The translations under genes were made by a program, and so were the position numbers. Shown piece after piece: positions 34,455-42,413 of a DNA stretch of 64,000 nucleotides. The stretch is from Flavobacterium cupreum (GTDB lineage Bacteria; Bacteroidota; Bacteroidia; Flavobacteriales; Flavobacteriaceae). Numbering within the stretch: the stretch's first letter is position 1; the number at the start of each line of letters is the position of its first letter. The notes under the pieces are model-generated. The model had not been told where the DNA came from, searched no databases, and saw only the letters and a program-made list of their open reading frames with translations. The stretch spans positions 323,527 to 387,526 of the forward strand of contig NZ_QWDM01000004.1 of NCBI RefSeq assembly GCF_003996965.1, given 5' to 3'.

Positions 34455-34539
34455 AAATATTTTTCAATCTGTTGTAACTTTTTCAACACTTCCTACGTAT
34501 AACTATTTGTACACTTTAAAAAAATAGGGAGACAACAAC

Positions 34540-35403
34540 ATGAGACAACTTAAAATCACCAAGCAGGTAACCAATCGTGAAACTGCATCGTTAGATAAAT
34601 ATCTACAAGAAATCGGAAAAGTTGACCTGATTACCGCTGATGAAGAGGTAGAATTAGCACAAAGAATAAAGGCCGGTGATCAAAGAGCTTTAGAAAAATT
34701 AACAAAAGCCAACCTACGTTTCGTAGTGTCTGTGGCAAAACAATATCAAAATCAAGGATTAACGCTTCCTGATTTAATTAACGAAGGAAACTTAGGTTTA
34801 ATTAAAGCCGCTCAGCGTTTTGATGAAACACGTGGTTTCAAGTTTATCTCTTACGCAGTTTGGTGGATTCGTCAATCGATCCTTCAGGCTTTGGCAGAAC
34901 AATCACGTATCGTTCGTTTACCATTAAACAAAATTGGTTCTATCAATAAAATCAACAAAATGTACGCTTTATTAGAGCAATCTAACGAGCGTCCGCCTTC
35001 TGCTGAGGAAATTGCAAAAGAACTTGACATGACCGTAAATGATGTAAAAGAGTCCATGAAAAACTCTGGCCGTCACTTATCTATGGATGCACCTCTTGTT
35101 GAAGGTGAGGATTCTAACCTTTATGACGTTTTACGTTCCGGAGAATCTCCAAATCCTGACAGAGAATTAATTCACGAATCACTTCGTACTGAAATCGAGC
35201 GTTCCTTAGAAACATTAACTCCAAGAGAGGCAGATGTTGTTCGTTTGTATTTTGGTCTTGGCGATCAGCATCCAATGACATTAGAAGAAATCGGAGAAAC
35301 TTTCGACTTAACCCGTGAACGTGTACGTCAGATTAAGGAAAAAGCAATCCGCAGATTAAAACATACTTCAAGAAGTAAAATCCTTAAAACTTATTTAGGA
35401 TAA
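34540..35403 (+). CDS. rpoD: Primary sigma factor RpoD/SigA (short Bacteroidota form)
   Basis: A 287-residue group 1 sigma factor lacking region 1.1 and the non-conserved insert, as is normal in Bacteroidota. Region 1.2 begins [25 protein letters not shown]. Region 2 has [35 protein letters not shown]. Region 3 and region 4 follow ([23 protein letters not shown]). This is the sigma factor that reads the TAnnTTTG promoters seen throughout the window. Its own promoter is not clear by eye. Confidence 0.97.
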   Translation: MRQLKITKQVTNRETASLDKYLQEIGKVDLITADEEVELAQRIKAGDQRALEKLTKANLRFVVSVAKQYQNQGLTLPDLINEGNLGLIKAAQRFDETRGFKFISYAVWWIRQSILQALAEQSRIVRLPLNKIGSINKINKMYALLEQSNERPPSAEEIAKELDMTVNDVKESMKNSGRHLSMDAPLVEGEDSNLYDVLRSGESPNPDRELIHESLRTEIERSLETLTPREADVVRLYFGLGDQHPMTLEEIGETFDLTRERVRQIKEKAIRRLKHTSRSKILKTYLG

Positions 35404-35523
35404 CATATATTTGTTTCAGGTTTAAAGTTTCAAGTTGATCAAAACAACTTGAAACCTTAAACTTGAAACAATTTTAACGCAAACAACAGTTTGATTGACT
35501 GTTCGTTTTTTGATTGATGATTG

Positions 35524-35551
35524 AAACTCCGGCTGATTACCGGAGTTTTTT
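35524..35551 (+). terminator. Intrinsic terminator after rpoD
   Basis: AAACTCCGG (35524-35532) pairs with CCGGAGTTT (35540-35548) around a 7-nt loop, followed by a T-run. Confidence 0.88.
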
Positions 35552-35606
35552 ATTTTTTGTTTTTTAACCCCCAGGATCGCAAGGATTTTATCTCAGTGAA
35601 ATGTTG

Positions 35607-35686
35607 TAACCGCAAAGTTCGCAAAGCTTTGCTGAATTTGTATCCTTAATATTTTTTAAATAAATACTTTGCGGACTTTGCGGTTA
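35607..35686. repeat. REP-like palindromic element with CGCAAAG units
   Basis: TAACCGCAAAGTTCGCAAAG (35607-35626) pairs with CTTTGCGGACTTTGCGGTTA (35667-35686) at 19 of 20 positions around a 40-nt loop. The same CGCAAAG heptamers build the repeats at 61507-61867. Confidence 0.75.
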
Positions 35687-35712
35687 AATTTTACTGCAAA
35701 TCATAAAAAATT

Positions 35713-35720
35713 TATCTTTG
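35713..35720 (+). promoter_or_regulatory. Predicted -7 promoter box for rpe
   Basis: TATCTTTG (TAnnTTTG) lies 23 nt before ATG 35744. It falls inside the longer open frame that starts upstream, which rules that longer start out. Confidence 0.65.
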
Positions 35721-35743
35721 TAAAAAACAACACACACTACACA

Positions 35744-36406
35744 ATGAAAAATACATTTATTGCTCCTTCCGTTCTTGCAGCAGATTTTGCTAATTTACAG
35801 CGCGATATCGAAATGATCAACAACAGCCAGGCTGATTGGTTTCATATTGATATTATGGATGGGGTTTTTGTTCCGAACATCTCTTTCGGAATGCCTGTTT
35901 TAGAAGCCATTTCAAAACATGCCAAAAAATATATTGATGTACATTTAATGATTATCGATCCGGATCGTTACATCAAAACTTTTGCTGATTTAGGAGCAAA
36001 TGGACTAACAGTTCATTACGAAGCCTGCCCACACCTGCACAGAACATTACAGGCTATCAAAGCCGAAGGAATGAAAGCCGGAGTAGCAATGAACCCGCAT
36101 ACAAATATTGATCTGTTAGAAGACGTTATAAACGATATTGACGTTGTTTGTATTATGAGCGTGAATCCGGGATTTGGCGGGCAGTCTTTTATTGAAAATA
36201 CCTACGGTAAAGTAAAAAAACTAAAAGCTTTGATCACACGCAAAAATGCCTCAACAATTATTGAAATTGATGGCGGTGTAACCAATAAAAACGCAAAACA
36301 ACTGGTAGAAGCCGGAGCTGATGTTTTGGTTGCCGGAAGCTTTGTTTTTAAAGCCGAAAATCCCACAGCAACTATTGCAGACTTAAAAGTCATGACTGCT
36401 TTTTAA
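35744..36406 (+). CDS. rpe: Ribulose-phosphate 3-epimerase
   Basis: A 220-residue TIM barrel that interconverts ribulose-5-phosphate and xylulose-5-phosphate in the pentose phosphate pathway. Motifs: IAPSVLAADFANL at the N-terminus, WFHIDIMDGVFVPNISFG and HLMI with metal-binding His and Asp, MSVNPGFGGQSF, and EIDGGV near the C-terminus. ATG 35744 is chosen because the upstream in-frame extension would start before the promoter box. The 3' end overlaps the convergent endonuclease gene by 24 nt. Confidence 0.96.
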   Translation: MKNTFIAPSVLAADFANLQRDIEMINNSQADWFHIDIMDGVFVPNISFGMPVLEAISKHAKKYIDVHLMIIDPDRYIKTFADLGANGLTVHYEACPHLHRTLQAIKAEGMKAGVAMNPHTNIDLLEDVINDIDVVCIMSVNPGFGGQSFIENTYGKVKKLKALITRKNASTIIEIDGGVTNKNAKQLVEAGADVLVAGSFVFKAENPTATIADLKVMTAF

Positions 36407-37162
36407 GTTTTTTAAATTCGGGAAAAAATCAATTCCTGTTGTGTTTTCGATAGTTTCAATGGGAACTACATAATCGTAAAGTGACTTATCGCTATCTTCA
36501 TTTGGGACTAAAAATGCAATGGCTTTATGTTCATTTCCTGATTTAGCCAGAATGATTTTATAAAAATATTTGGGAACAGAAACTTTTTCTGTTCCTATTT
36601 TTTTATCTGAATCTTTCAAAACACCTCCTGTGACCACATAAACATCATGGTACTTTTCAGCCCAATAACGCGTTTTCTGCTCTATTCTATTCCATATTCC
36701 GCTATTAAAATCATGCTTTTGGGGAGAAATGTTTGAGGTGTAAAAAGTGTCGTTATACGCATTTATATCAAACTCCATATCGCCTGCCGGACAAAGATGG
36801 CCTTTGTCATATCCTGACTTTTTATAATTTCTCCAATCGGCAGATCCTGTTGTTACTTTTGGATCTGCAATAAAATATGGTCTTTTAAAATCGTTGTTTT
36901 TCAAGTATTCTTTTTTCAACTCATAAGCCACCCATTCGGCCTGCTCGAACTTTTCGTTATAAGAAAGTGTGTAATACTTATGATTCACAATCTGTTTCGT
37001 TGTAGATGTTGGCAGATAATCCACTGTGTACAAGGAATCAGAACTGCTTTGATTTGAAGTAAAATGAGGGTGATTTTCTACCACTCCCTCCTTGATTTCT
37101 ACTTCATTTTTACAGGAAAAAAACACAAAATGCATCAAAACCAAAACAAGAAATTTTCTCAT
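36383..37162 (-). CDS. DNA/RNA non-specific endonuclease, lipoprotein
   Basis: A 259-residue beta-beta-alpha-metal nuclease of the NucA/Serratia nuclease family. The active site reads YDKGHLCPAGDM with catalytic His122 and Lys in place of the usual Arg of DRGH. The metal-binding Asn lies in the downstream NISPQ to NSGIWNRIEQ helix. The signal peptide ends in lipobox FFSC with Cys17, so it is probably anchored in the outer membrane or periplasm, where it would degrade extracellular nucleic acid for nutrients. Its coding end overlaps rpe by 24 nt on the other strand. Confidence 0.92.
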   Translation of the reverse strand: MRKFLVLVLMHFVFFSCKNEVEIKEGVVENHPHFTSNQSSSDSLYTVDYLPTSTTKQIVNHKYYTLSYNEKFEQAEWVAYELKKEYLKNNDFKRPYFIADPKVTTGSADWRNYKKSGYDKGHLCPAGDMEFDINAYNDTFYTSNISPQKHDFNSGIWNRIEQKTRYWAEKYHDVYVVTGGVLKDSDKKIGTEKVSVPKYFYKIILAKSGNEHKAIAFLVPNEDSDKSLYDYVVPIETIENTTGIDFFPNLKNLKSSHDF

Positions 37163-37186
37163 ATTCTTATACTTAAATCCATAAAA

Positions 37187-37220
37187 AAACGCTCCGTAAA
37201 TATAAACTTTCGGAGCGTTT
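37187..37220 (-). terminator. Intrinsic terminator after the tail-specific protease
   Basis: AAACGCTCCG (37187-37196) pairs with CGGAGCGTTT (37211-37220); minus-strand transcripts read into a T-run. Confidence 0.85.
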
Positions 37221-37246
37221 TAATAACAAATTAATCTTCTGTAAAA

Positions 37247-39430
37247 TTAAGATTTTACCAATTTATCTTTTTTTAATTTTGAAGAATTATTTTTAACCAC
37301 TGAAGATTTAGTCTGTAAATCATCTAAAACGTTTAGGGCTTCTTCTACGTAAACATCTTTTGACAATGCCTGGTGCCATGCTTCTCTTTTCTCTTTTAAA
37401 GTAGCATCGTTTTTAATTTCAAGCTCTTCGTAAGGCAAAGATTTAAATACTAAATTATTTTTATACTCTGAAATTGGTTTGTATTTTTTACCTTCATTTT
37501 CAACCTGTTCCTGAGTTGCCTTAAAACTTGTAATATTTAAGCTATAGGTATTCTCTTTGCTTTTAATATCAATCCATTTTGCATTATCTTCGATTAATTT
37601 AAATTGAGAATTTTGTGCAATTCTGCTGGTACTTTTAGCTATGGCCTGATTGAATTTTTCATTTGAAGTCCAGGTGCTGTAATCAGCCGGATCAATTTTA
37701 TCCCACGGCATTGCATTATCTATATCGCGTTCTCCCATTTTCAGGTAAGCATAACGATCCGGCATAACCACGTCACTATGAACACCTTCTAATTGAGTTG
37801 AACCTCCATTAATCCTGTAAAACTTTTGTCCTGTAATTTTCAAAGCTCCTAAATCGCCATAACTTGCATTACGAACAAACTGGTTCAGGTCAAGTACATT
37901 TTGAACCGTTCCTTTTCCGTATGTTTGTTTACTTCCGATAATAACACCACGTTTGTAATCCTGAATTGCGGCAGCTAAAATTTCCGATGCAGAAGCAGAG
38001 AAACTGTTTACCATAATTACTAACGGTCCGTCCCATTCGATTTTTTTATCTTTATCGTAAAGGACTTCTTTCTTTTTACCGGCAGATTTTACCTGAACAA
38101 TTGGTCCTTCTTCGATAAATAAACCGGCAATGTCAACTACTGTTGATAAAGATCCTCCTCCATCGTCACGAACGTCAAGTACGATTCCGTTGATATCTTC
38201 TTTTTTAAGTCTTTCTACTTCAAGAGCAATGTCTTTTCCGGCATCACGGCCGTCTTTATTTTCAAAATCGATATAGAATTTAGGCAAATAAATCACGCCG
38301 TATTTTAATCCGTTTCTCTCAACAATACTGGATTTAGCGTAGGTCTCTTCTATTTCGACTACGTCTCTTATAATTGAAATAACTTTGATACTTCCGTCTA
38401 CTTTTTTAACGGTAAGTTTAACCTCAGTACCTTTATGTCCTTTAATTTTCTTCACAACATCATCCAGACGCATGCCTACAACATCTACAGGCTCTTCGTT
38501 TCCTTGCGCTACTTTCAAAATTAGATCACCGGCTTCCAGTTGTTTTCCTTTCCAGGCAGGTCCGCCTGAAATCAATTCATCGATTTGTGTAAAGTCATTT
38601 TTCTTTGTCAGTCTCGCTCCGATACCTTCCAGTTTTCCACTGATATTCACATCAAAACGATCTTTTTCTTCCGGTGCAAAATAACTTGTATGCGGATCAA
38701 AACGTGTCATAATAGAATTTACGTACACAGAAAACCAGTCTTCCTTATTCAAATCCTTGATCAGGCTGAAATTATCGTCGAGGGATTTTAAAGAACTTTC
38801 ACGCGTTTCTTTTTCTAAAGTTTCAAAAGATTTTGCTTTATAAGCAGGATCTGTTTTCTTTTTATCCTCTTCTAATTTTTGCTTTGTCACAAGAGAAGAA
38901 AGCGTTGAAAGTTTAATTTGCTTTCTCCATCTTTCGTTGATTTCAACAGCATTTTTAGCATAAGGCAAATGCTCGTAATCGGCATTAAAAGTCTCATCAA
39001 CATTGTAGTTGAAGGGCTGGGCTAAAATAGTCTTATAACGTTTTTTGCTTTCTTCCATACGCTTCATCAACCTAGTGTAGGTAAGATTGAAAAAAGTTAA
39101 GTCTTTATTCAAAAACTGATCATCCAGCATTAACTCATATTGCTTGAATTCATCAATATCAGACTGCAGGAAGAATCTTTTTGAAGGATCCAGCGCATCT
39201 ATATAGTCTTTAAAAATTCCCTTAGAAAAGTCATCGTTAATTTCCGCAGGACTATAATGTCCTTTTTCAATAACAAATGCTAGTAATTCTAACAGTGTTT
39301 TGTCTCTGTTTGGATCCGGATCAACTGTCTTATCGGCATTTATTTTAAAAGCAAATAAGGTTAACGACAAGCATAATACGGCTATAAGTATTTTATAATT
39401 TCTTTTCATAAATTTAATAATAGCATTCAT
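37247..39430 (-). CDS. C-terminal processing (tail-specific) protease, S41 family
   Basis: About 727 residues: an N-terminal signal/anchor segment, a helical N-terminal domain (LLELLAFVIEKGHYSP to MTRFDPHTSYFAPEE), a PDZ domain (GIGARLTKKNDFTQIDELISGGPA), an S41 protease core with the Ser nucleophile motif SFSASASEILAAAI and the Lys in SKQTYGKGTVQ, and a C-terminal Prc-type domain. E. coli Prc acts in the periplasm on envelope proteins and peptidoglycan hydrolases. ATG 39430 is used in place of a TTG one codon upstream. ATG 39406-39409 (MKRNYK) is also possible. Confidence 0.93.
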   Translation of the reverse strand: MNAIIKFMKRNYKILIAVLCLSLTLFAFKINADKTVDPDPNRDKTLLELLAFVIEKGHYSPAEINDDFSKGIFKDYIDALDPSKRFFLQSDIDEFKQYELMLDDQFLNKDLTFFNLTYTRLMKRMEESKKRYKTILAQPFNYNVDETFNADYEHLPYAKNAVEINERWRKQIKLSTLSSLVTKQKLEEDKKKTDPAYKAKSFETLEKETRESSLKSLDDNFSLIKDLNKEDWFSVYVNSIMTRFDPHTSYFAPEEKDRFDVNISGKLEGIGARLTKKNDFTQIDELISGGPAWKGKQLEAGDLILKVAQGNEEPVDVVGMRLDDVVKKIKGHKGTEVKLTVKKVDGSIKVISIIRDVVEIEETYAKSSIVERNGLKYGVIYLPKFYIDFENKDGRDAGKDIALEVERLKKEDINGIVLDVRDDGGGSLSTVVDIAGLFIEEGPIVQVKSAGKKKEVLYDKDKKIEWDGPLVIMVNSFSASASEILAAAIQDYKRGVIIGSKQTYGKGTVQNVLDLNQFVRNASYGDLGALKITGQKFYRINGGSTQLEGVHSDVVMPDRYAYLKMGERDIDNAMPWDKIDPADYSTWTSNEKFNQAIAKSTSRIAQNSQFKLIEDNAKWIDIKSKENTYSLNITSFKATQEQVENEGKKYKPISEYKNNLVFKSLPYEELEIKNDATLKEKREAWHQALSKDVYVEEALNVLDDLQTKSSVVKNNSSKLKKDKLVKS

Positions 39431-39589
39431 CAATTTTTTAATCTAAGTTACGGTAAAAACTATGCCAGTTAAGCCAAGTTCACTATAATTTTTTGTTAAA
39501 GATATAAAAACGTTTCGCTTCCCAAAGTTAACTTTTATTTAGTTGACAAATTTTATTTTATTTGTTATTATTCTAAGAAAATCTGTCAC

Positions 39590-39597
39590 TACATTTG
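39590..39597 (+). promoter_or_regulatory. Predicted -7 promoter box for surE
   Basis: TACATTTG (TAnnTTTG) lies 37 nt before the surE ATG. Confidence 0.55.
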
Positions 39598-39634
39598 CTT
39601 TTCTTATCCTTTTAACTGCCAAAATACCTGCAAT

Positions 39635-40414
39635 ATGAAACAAGAAAAACCACTTATATTAGTTACCAACGATGATGGTATTCTCGCCCCGGGAATCAGA
39701 GCTTTGATAAGTGTTATGGAAACCATTGGAGAAGTACTTGTTGTTGCACCGGACAAACCGCAAAGCGCCATGGGGCATGCCATTACCATTAACAGTACGC
39801 TCTATCTCGATAAAATCTCCGGAGAAAATGACCCTATTGCAGAATATAGCTGTTCCGGAACGCCAGTCGACTGCGTAAAACTGGCCGTTAATGAAATCCT
39901 GAAAAGAAAACCGGACCTTTGTGTCTCCGGAGTCAATCACGGTTCCAACTCCTCTATCAATGTAATTTATTCCGGAACAATGAGTGCCGCGGTTGAAGCG
40001 GGAATCGAAGGAATCCCGGCCATTGGATTTTCTTTACTGGATTATGACTGGAATGCTGATTTTGAACCTATAAAATCTTTTATAAAAAGAATCACCCTGG
40101 AAACTCTTGAGAATAAACTTCCAAAAGGAATTGTTTTAAATGTCAATTTTCCGAAATTAAAGGAAAACGAAATCAAAGGAATAAAAATATGCCGTCAGGC
40201 AAAAGCCTATTACGCCCAAAAATTCGATAAAAGACAAACACCTTTCGGCAAAGACTATTACTGGCTGACAGGAAAATTTGTAAACGAAGACAAAGGCGAA
40301 GATACTGATGAATGGGCTCTGGAAAACGGATACATTTCGGTAGTTCCTGTTCAATTTGACTTAACCGCTCACCATGCTATACAACAACTTAACACCTGGA
40401 ATTTAAATGAATAA
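39635..40414 (+). CDS. surE: 5'/3'-nucleotidase SurE
   Basis: A 259-residue metal-dependent phosphatase that removes phosphate from nucleoside monophosphates. It has the N-terminal metal motif TNDDG (Asp13, Asp14), the SAMGHAIT loop, the GTPVDCVKL stretch and SGVNHGSN with the metal-binding Asn. Normal length. It overlaps the small membrane protein gene behind it by 8 nt, and lpxB follows. Confidence 0.96.
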   Translation: MKQEKPLILVTNDDGILAPGIRALISVMETIGEVLVVAPDKPQSAMGHAITINSTLYLDKISGENDPIAEYSCSGTPVDCVKLAVNEILKRKPDLCVSGVNHGSNSSINVIYSGTMSAAVEAGIEGIPAIGFSLLDYDWNADFEPIKSFIKRITLETLENKLPKGIVLNVNFPKLKENEIKGIKICRQAKAYYAQKFDKRQTPFGKDYYWLTGKFVNEDKGEDTDEWALENGYISVVPVQFDLTAHHAIQQLNTWNLNE

Positions 40415-40679
40415 AAAAGAAATGCTCATCGGTTTTATTGTTGGAATTTTCACTTCTCTTTTAGGAAGCTATTTATTTATTACATTTTTCACTCAATTTG
40501 ACATTTCAACCGGAATTCAGACCATTAGAGATCATGGTTATTTAGGAAAAATCATCACTTTGGGAACTATTTTGGACCTTGCCGTTTTTGCCATTCTTTT
40601 AAAAAAAGATAAGGAATTTATGGCTCGCGGCGTTATCTTAGCGGTCATTGTTCTGGCAATTTCTACAATGTTTATTTAA
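40407..40679 (+). CDS. Small membrane protein of unknown function
   Basis: 90 residues with three hydrophobic helices (about 6-28, 45-62, 70-89) and short basic connecting loops. No recognised domain. It overlaps surE by 8 nt and precedes lpxB, so it is probably translated together with surE. The conserved-looking amphipathic loop FDISTGIQTIRDHGYLGK lies between the first two helices. The inner membrane is the likely location. Confidence 0.75.
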   Translation: MNKKEMLIGFIVGIFTSLLGSYLFITFFTQFDISTGIQTIRDHGYLGKIITLGTILDLAVFAILLKKDKEFMARGVILAVIVLAISTMFI

Positions 40680-40683
40680 ATCT

Positions 40684-40691
40684 TATCTTTG
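40684..40691 (+). promoter_or_regulatory. Predicted -7 promoter box for lpxB
   Basis: TATCTTTG (TAnnTTTG) lies 53 nt before the lpxB ATG, just after the preceding stop. Confidence 0.55.
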
Positions 40692-40744
40692 CCCTGCAAA
40701 AGTAGATGTGTTAAAAAAAGGAAGACATTCTCAAAAATACGAAT

Positions 40745-41863
40745 ATGAAATACTATATAATAGCCGGCGAAGCCTCCGGAGACTTACATGGTTCTAATTT
40801 AATGAAAGCACTTTATGAGGAAGATCCTCAGGCTGAAATTAGATTCTGGGGCGGCGATTTAATGCAGAAAGCGGGCGGAACTTTAGTGAAACACTATCGG
40901 GAATTGGCTTTTATGGGTTTTATTGAAGTTGTTTTCAATTTAAAGACCATTTTATCGAACATTACTTTTTGCAAAAAAGACATTACGGCGTTTAAGCCCG
41001 ATGTGCTTATTTTTATTGATTATCCGGGTTTTAATATGCGTATCGCAAAATGGGCCAAAGCGCTTAATTACAAAACACATTATTATATTTCCCCGCAAAT
41101 ATGGGCCTGGAAAGAAAACAGGATCAAGGCTATTAAACAAGATGTCGACAAAATGTTTGTCATCTTACCTTTTGAGAAAAGTTTCTATGAAGATAAACAT
41201 CATTTTCCCGTTGACTTTGTGGGACATCCTTTAATTGATGCTATTCAGAACCAGCCTCCTTTTGATGAAGCTGTTTTTAGAAAAGAAAATGATCTCAGCA
41301 AAAAACCAATTATAGCCGTTTTACCCGGAAGCCGCCAGCAGGAAATCACTAAAATGCTGAGTGTTATGCTGAGTGTTGTGGATGATTTTCACGAGTATGA
41401 ATTTGTAATTGCAGGTGCCCCAAGTCAGGATTTTGAATTTTACCAGCAATTTATCACGAATAAAAACATTAAATTTATTTCCAATAAGACCTACGATTTA
41501 CTCCGTTCTTCAACAGCGGCCCTAGTGACATCAGGTACGGCAACGTTGGAAACAGCTTTGTTTAAAGTTCCGGAAGTGGTTTGTTACAAAGGAAGCAACA
41601 TTTCCTATCAGATTGCAAAACGTATTATTACCTTAAAATACATTTCTCTTGTCAACTTAATCATGGATCAGGAAGTGGTAACGGAATTAATTCAGAGTGA
41701 GTGCAATACCAAACGTCTTAAAGAAGAATTACAAAAATTACTGAAACCTGCTTATCGCGAAAAACTGCTCAAAAATTATGACATTCTAGAGCAGAAATTA
41801 GGTGGAATCGGTGCCAGTAAAAAGACTGCAAAACTTATTGTTGCTGATTTAAAACAACTTTAA
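40745..41863 (+). CDS. lpxB: Lipid-A-disaccharide synthase
   Basis: A 372-residue GT19 glycosyltransferase joining UDP-2,3-diacylglucosamine and lipid X into the lipid A disaccharide at the inner-membrane surface. The N-terminus is YYIIAGEASGDLHGSNLM; further family stretches are FIDYPGFNMRIAK, YYISPQIWAWKENRIK, LPFEKSFY, FVGHPLID, VLPGSRQQEI and LVTSGTATLETAL. Length is normal. It has its own promoter box, and an NlpC/P60 lipoprotein gene follows 11 nt behind. Confidence 0.97.
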   Translation: MKYYIIAGEASGDLHGSNLMKALYEEDPQAEIRFWGGDLMQKAGGTLVKHYRELAFMGFIEVVFNLKTILSNITFCKKDITAFKPDVLIFIDYPGFNMRIAKWAKALNYKTHYYISPQIWAWKENRIKAIKQDVDKMFVILPFEKSFYEDKHHFPVDFVGHPLIDAIQNQPPFDEAVFRKENDLSKKPIIAVLPGSRQQEITKMLSVMLSVVDDFHEYEFVIAGAPSQDFEFYQQFITNKNIKFISNKTYDLLRSSTAALVTSGTATLETALFKVPEVVCYKGSNISYQIAKRIITLKYISLVNLIMDQEVVTELIQSECNTKRLKEELQKLLKPAYREKLLKNYDILEQKLGGIGASKKTAKLIVADLKQL

Positions 41864-41874
41864 ATTTTTTTGTT

Positions 41875-42360
41875 TTGAAAAAATTACTCGTTTTAGCCTT
41901 ATTGTCTATCATATTCGCTTCCTGCAAATCAGGTTCGGCGGCCGTAGACAGAAATGAACCGAAGCGGGCAAACAAAAATACGGTGAAACATTTAATTGAT
42001 ACTGCTACAGCTAATCTTGGTGTAAAATACAAAGCCGGTGGTACCACTAAAAGTGGTTATGATTGCTCGGGCTTAGTTTTTACTACTTTTCAGGCGAAAA
42101 AAATTACAATGCCCAGAAGTTCCTACGAGCAATCAAAAATTGGAAAAATAATATCTTTTGATGATGCTGAAAAAGGAGATTTAATTTTCTTCAGGACCAA
42201 CAAAAGCAAACAAATCAATCACGTTGGACTCATTACGGAAAGGACAGGTGCCGAAATAAAATTTATACATTCTTCAACCTCGAAAGGCGTAATAATTTCA
42301 TCAACCAAAGAACCGTATTATCAAAATTCCTTTGTTCAGATCAACAGGGTTATCGAGTAA
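41875..42360 (+). CDS. NlpC/P60 (C40) peptidoglycan endopeptidase, lipoprotein
   Basis: 161 residues starting at TTG 41875. The lipobox FASC gives a lipid-anchored protein at Cys17. The NlpC/P60 triad is visible: Cys64 in GYDCSGLVF, His116 in INHVGLI, and His132 in FIHSSTSKG. It likely cuts the gamma-D-Glu-diaminopimelate bond in stem peptides in the periplasm. It is probably co-transcribed with lpxB. The TTG start is forced, since the next in-frame ATG lies far inside the domain. Confidence 0.92.
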   Translation: MKKLLVLALLSIIFASCKSGSAAVDRNEPKRANKNTVKHLIDTATANLGVKYKAGGTTKSGYDCSGLVFTTFQAKKITMPRSSYEQSKIGKIISFDDAEKGDLIFFRTNKSKQINHVGLITERTGAEIKFIHSSTSKGVIISSTKEPYYQNSFVQINRVIE

Positions 42361-42413
42361 TTATTTTTCAATATAATATTATTTTTCTTACAAAATTTTA
42401 ATACTTTTAGGCC

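Larger units (their letters stand above)
35404..35743. other. Intergenic stretch between rpoD and rpe
   Basis: 340 nt without a gene. It holds a hairpin just after rpoD (35427-35437 with 35445-35455, extendable by five pairs past one mismatch), an intrinsic terminator (35524-35548), a REP-like palindrome (35607-35686) and the rpe promoter (35713-35720). Confidence 0.7.

Noticed and set aside
35669..35743. Longer rpe start
   Set aside because: The extension would begin upstream of the TATCTTTG box; the family start matches ATG 35744.
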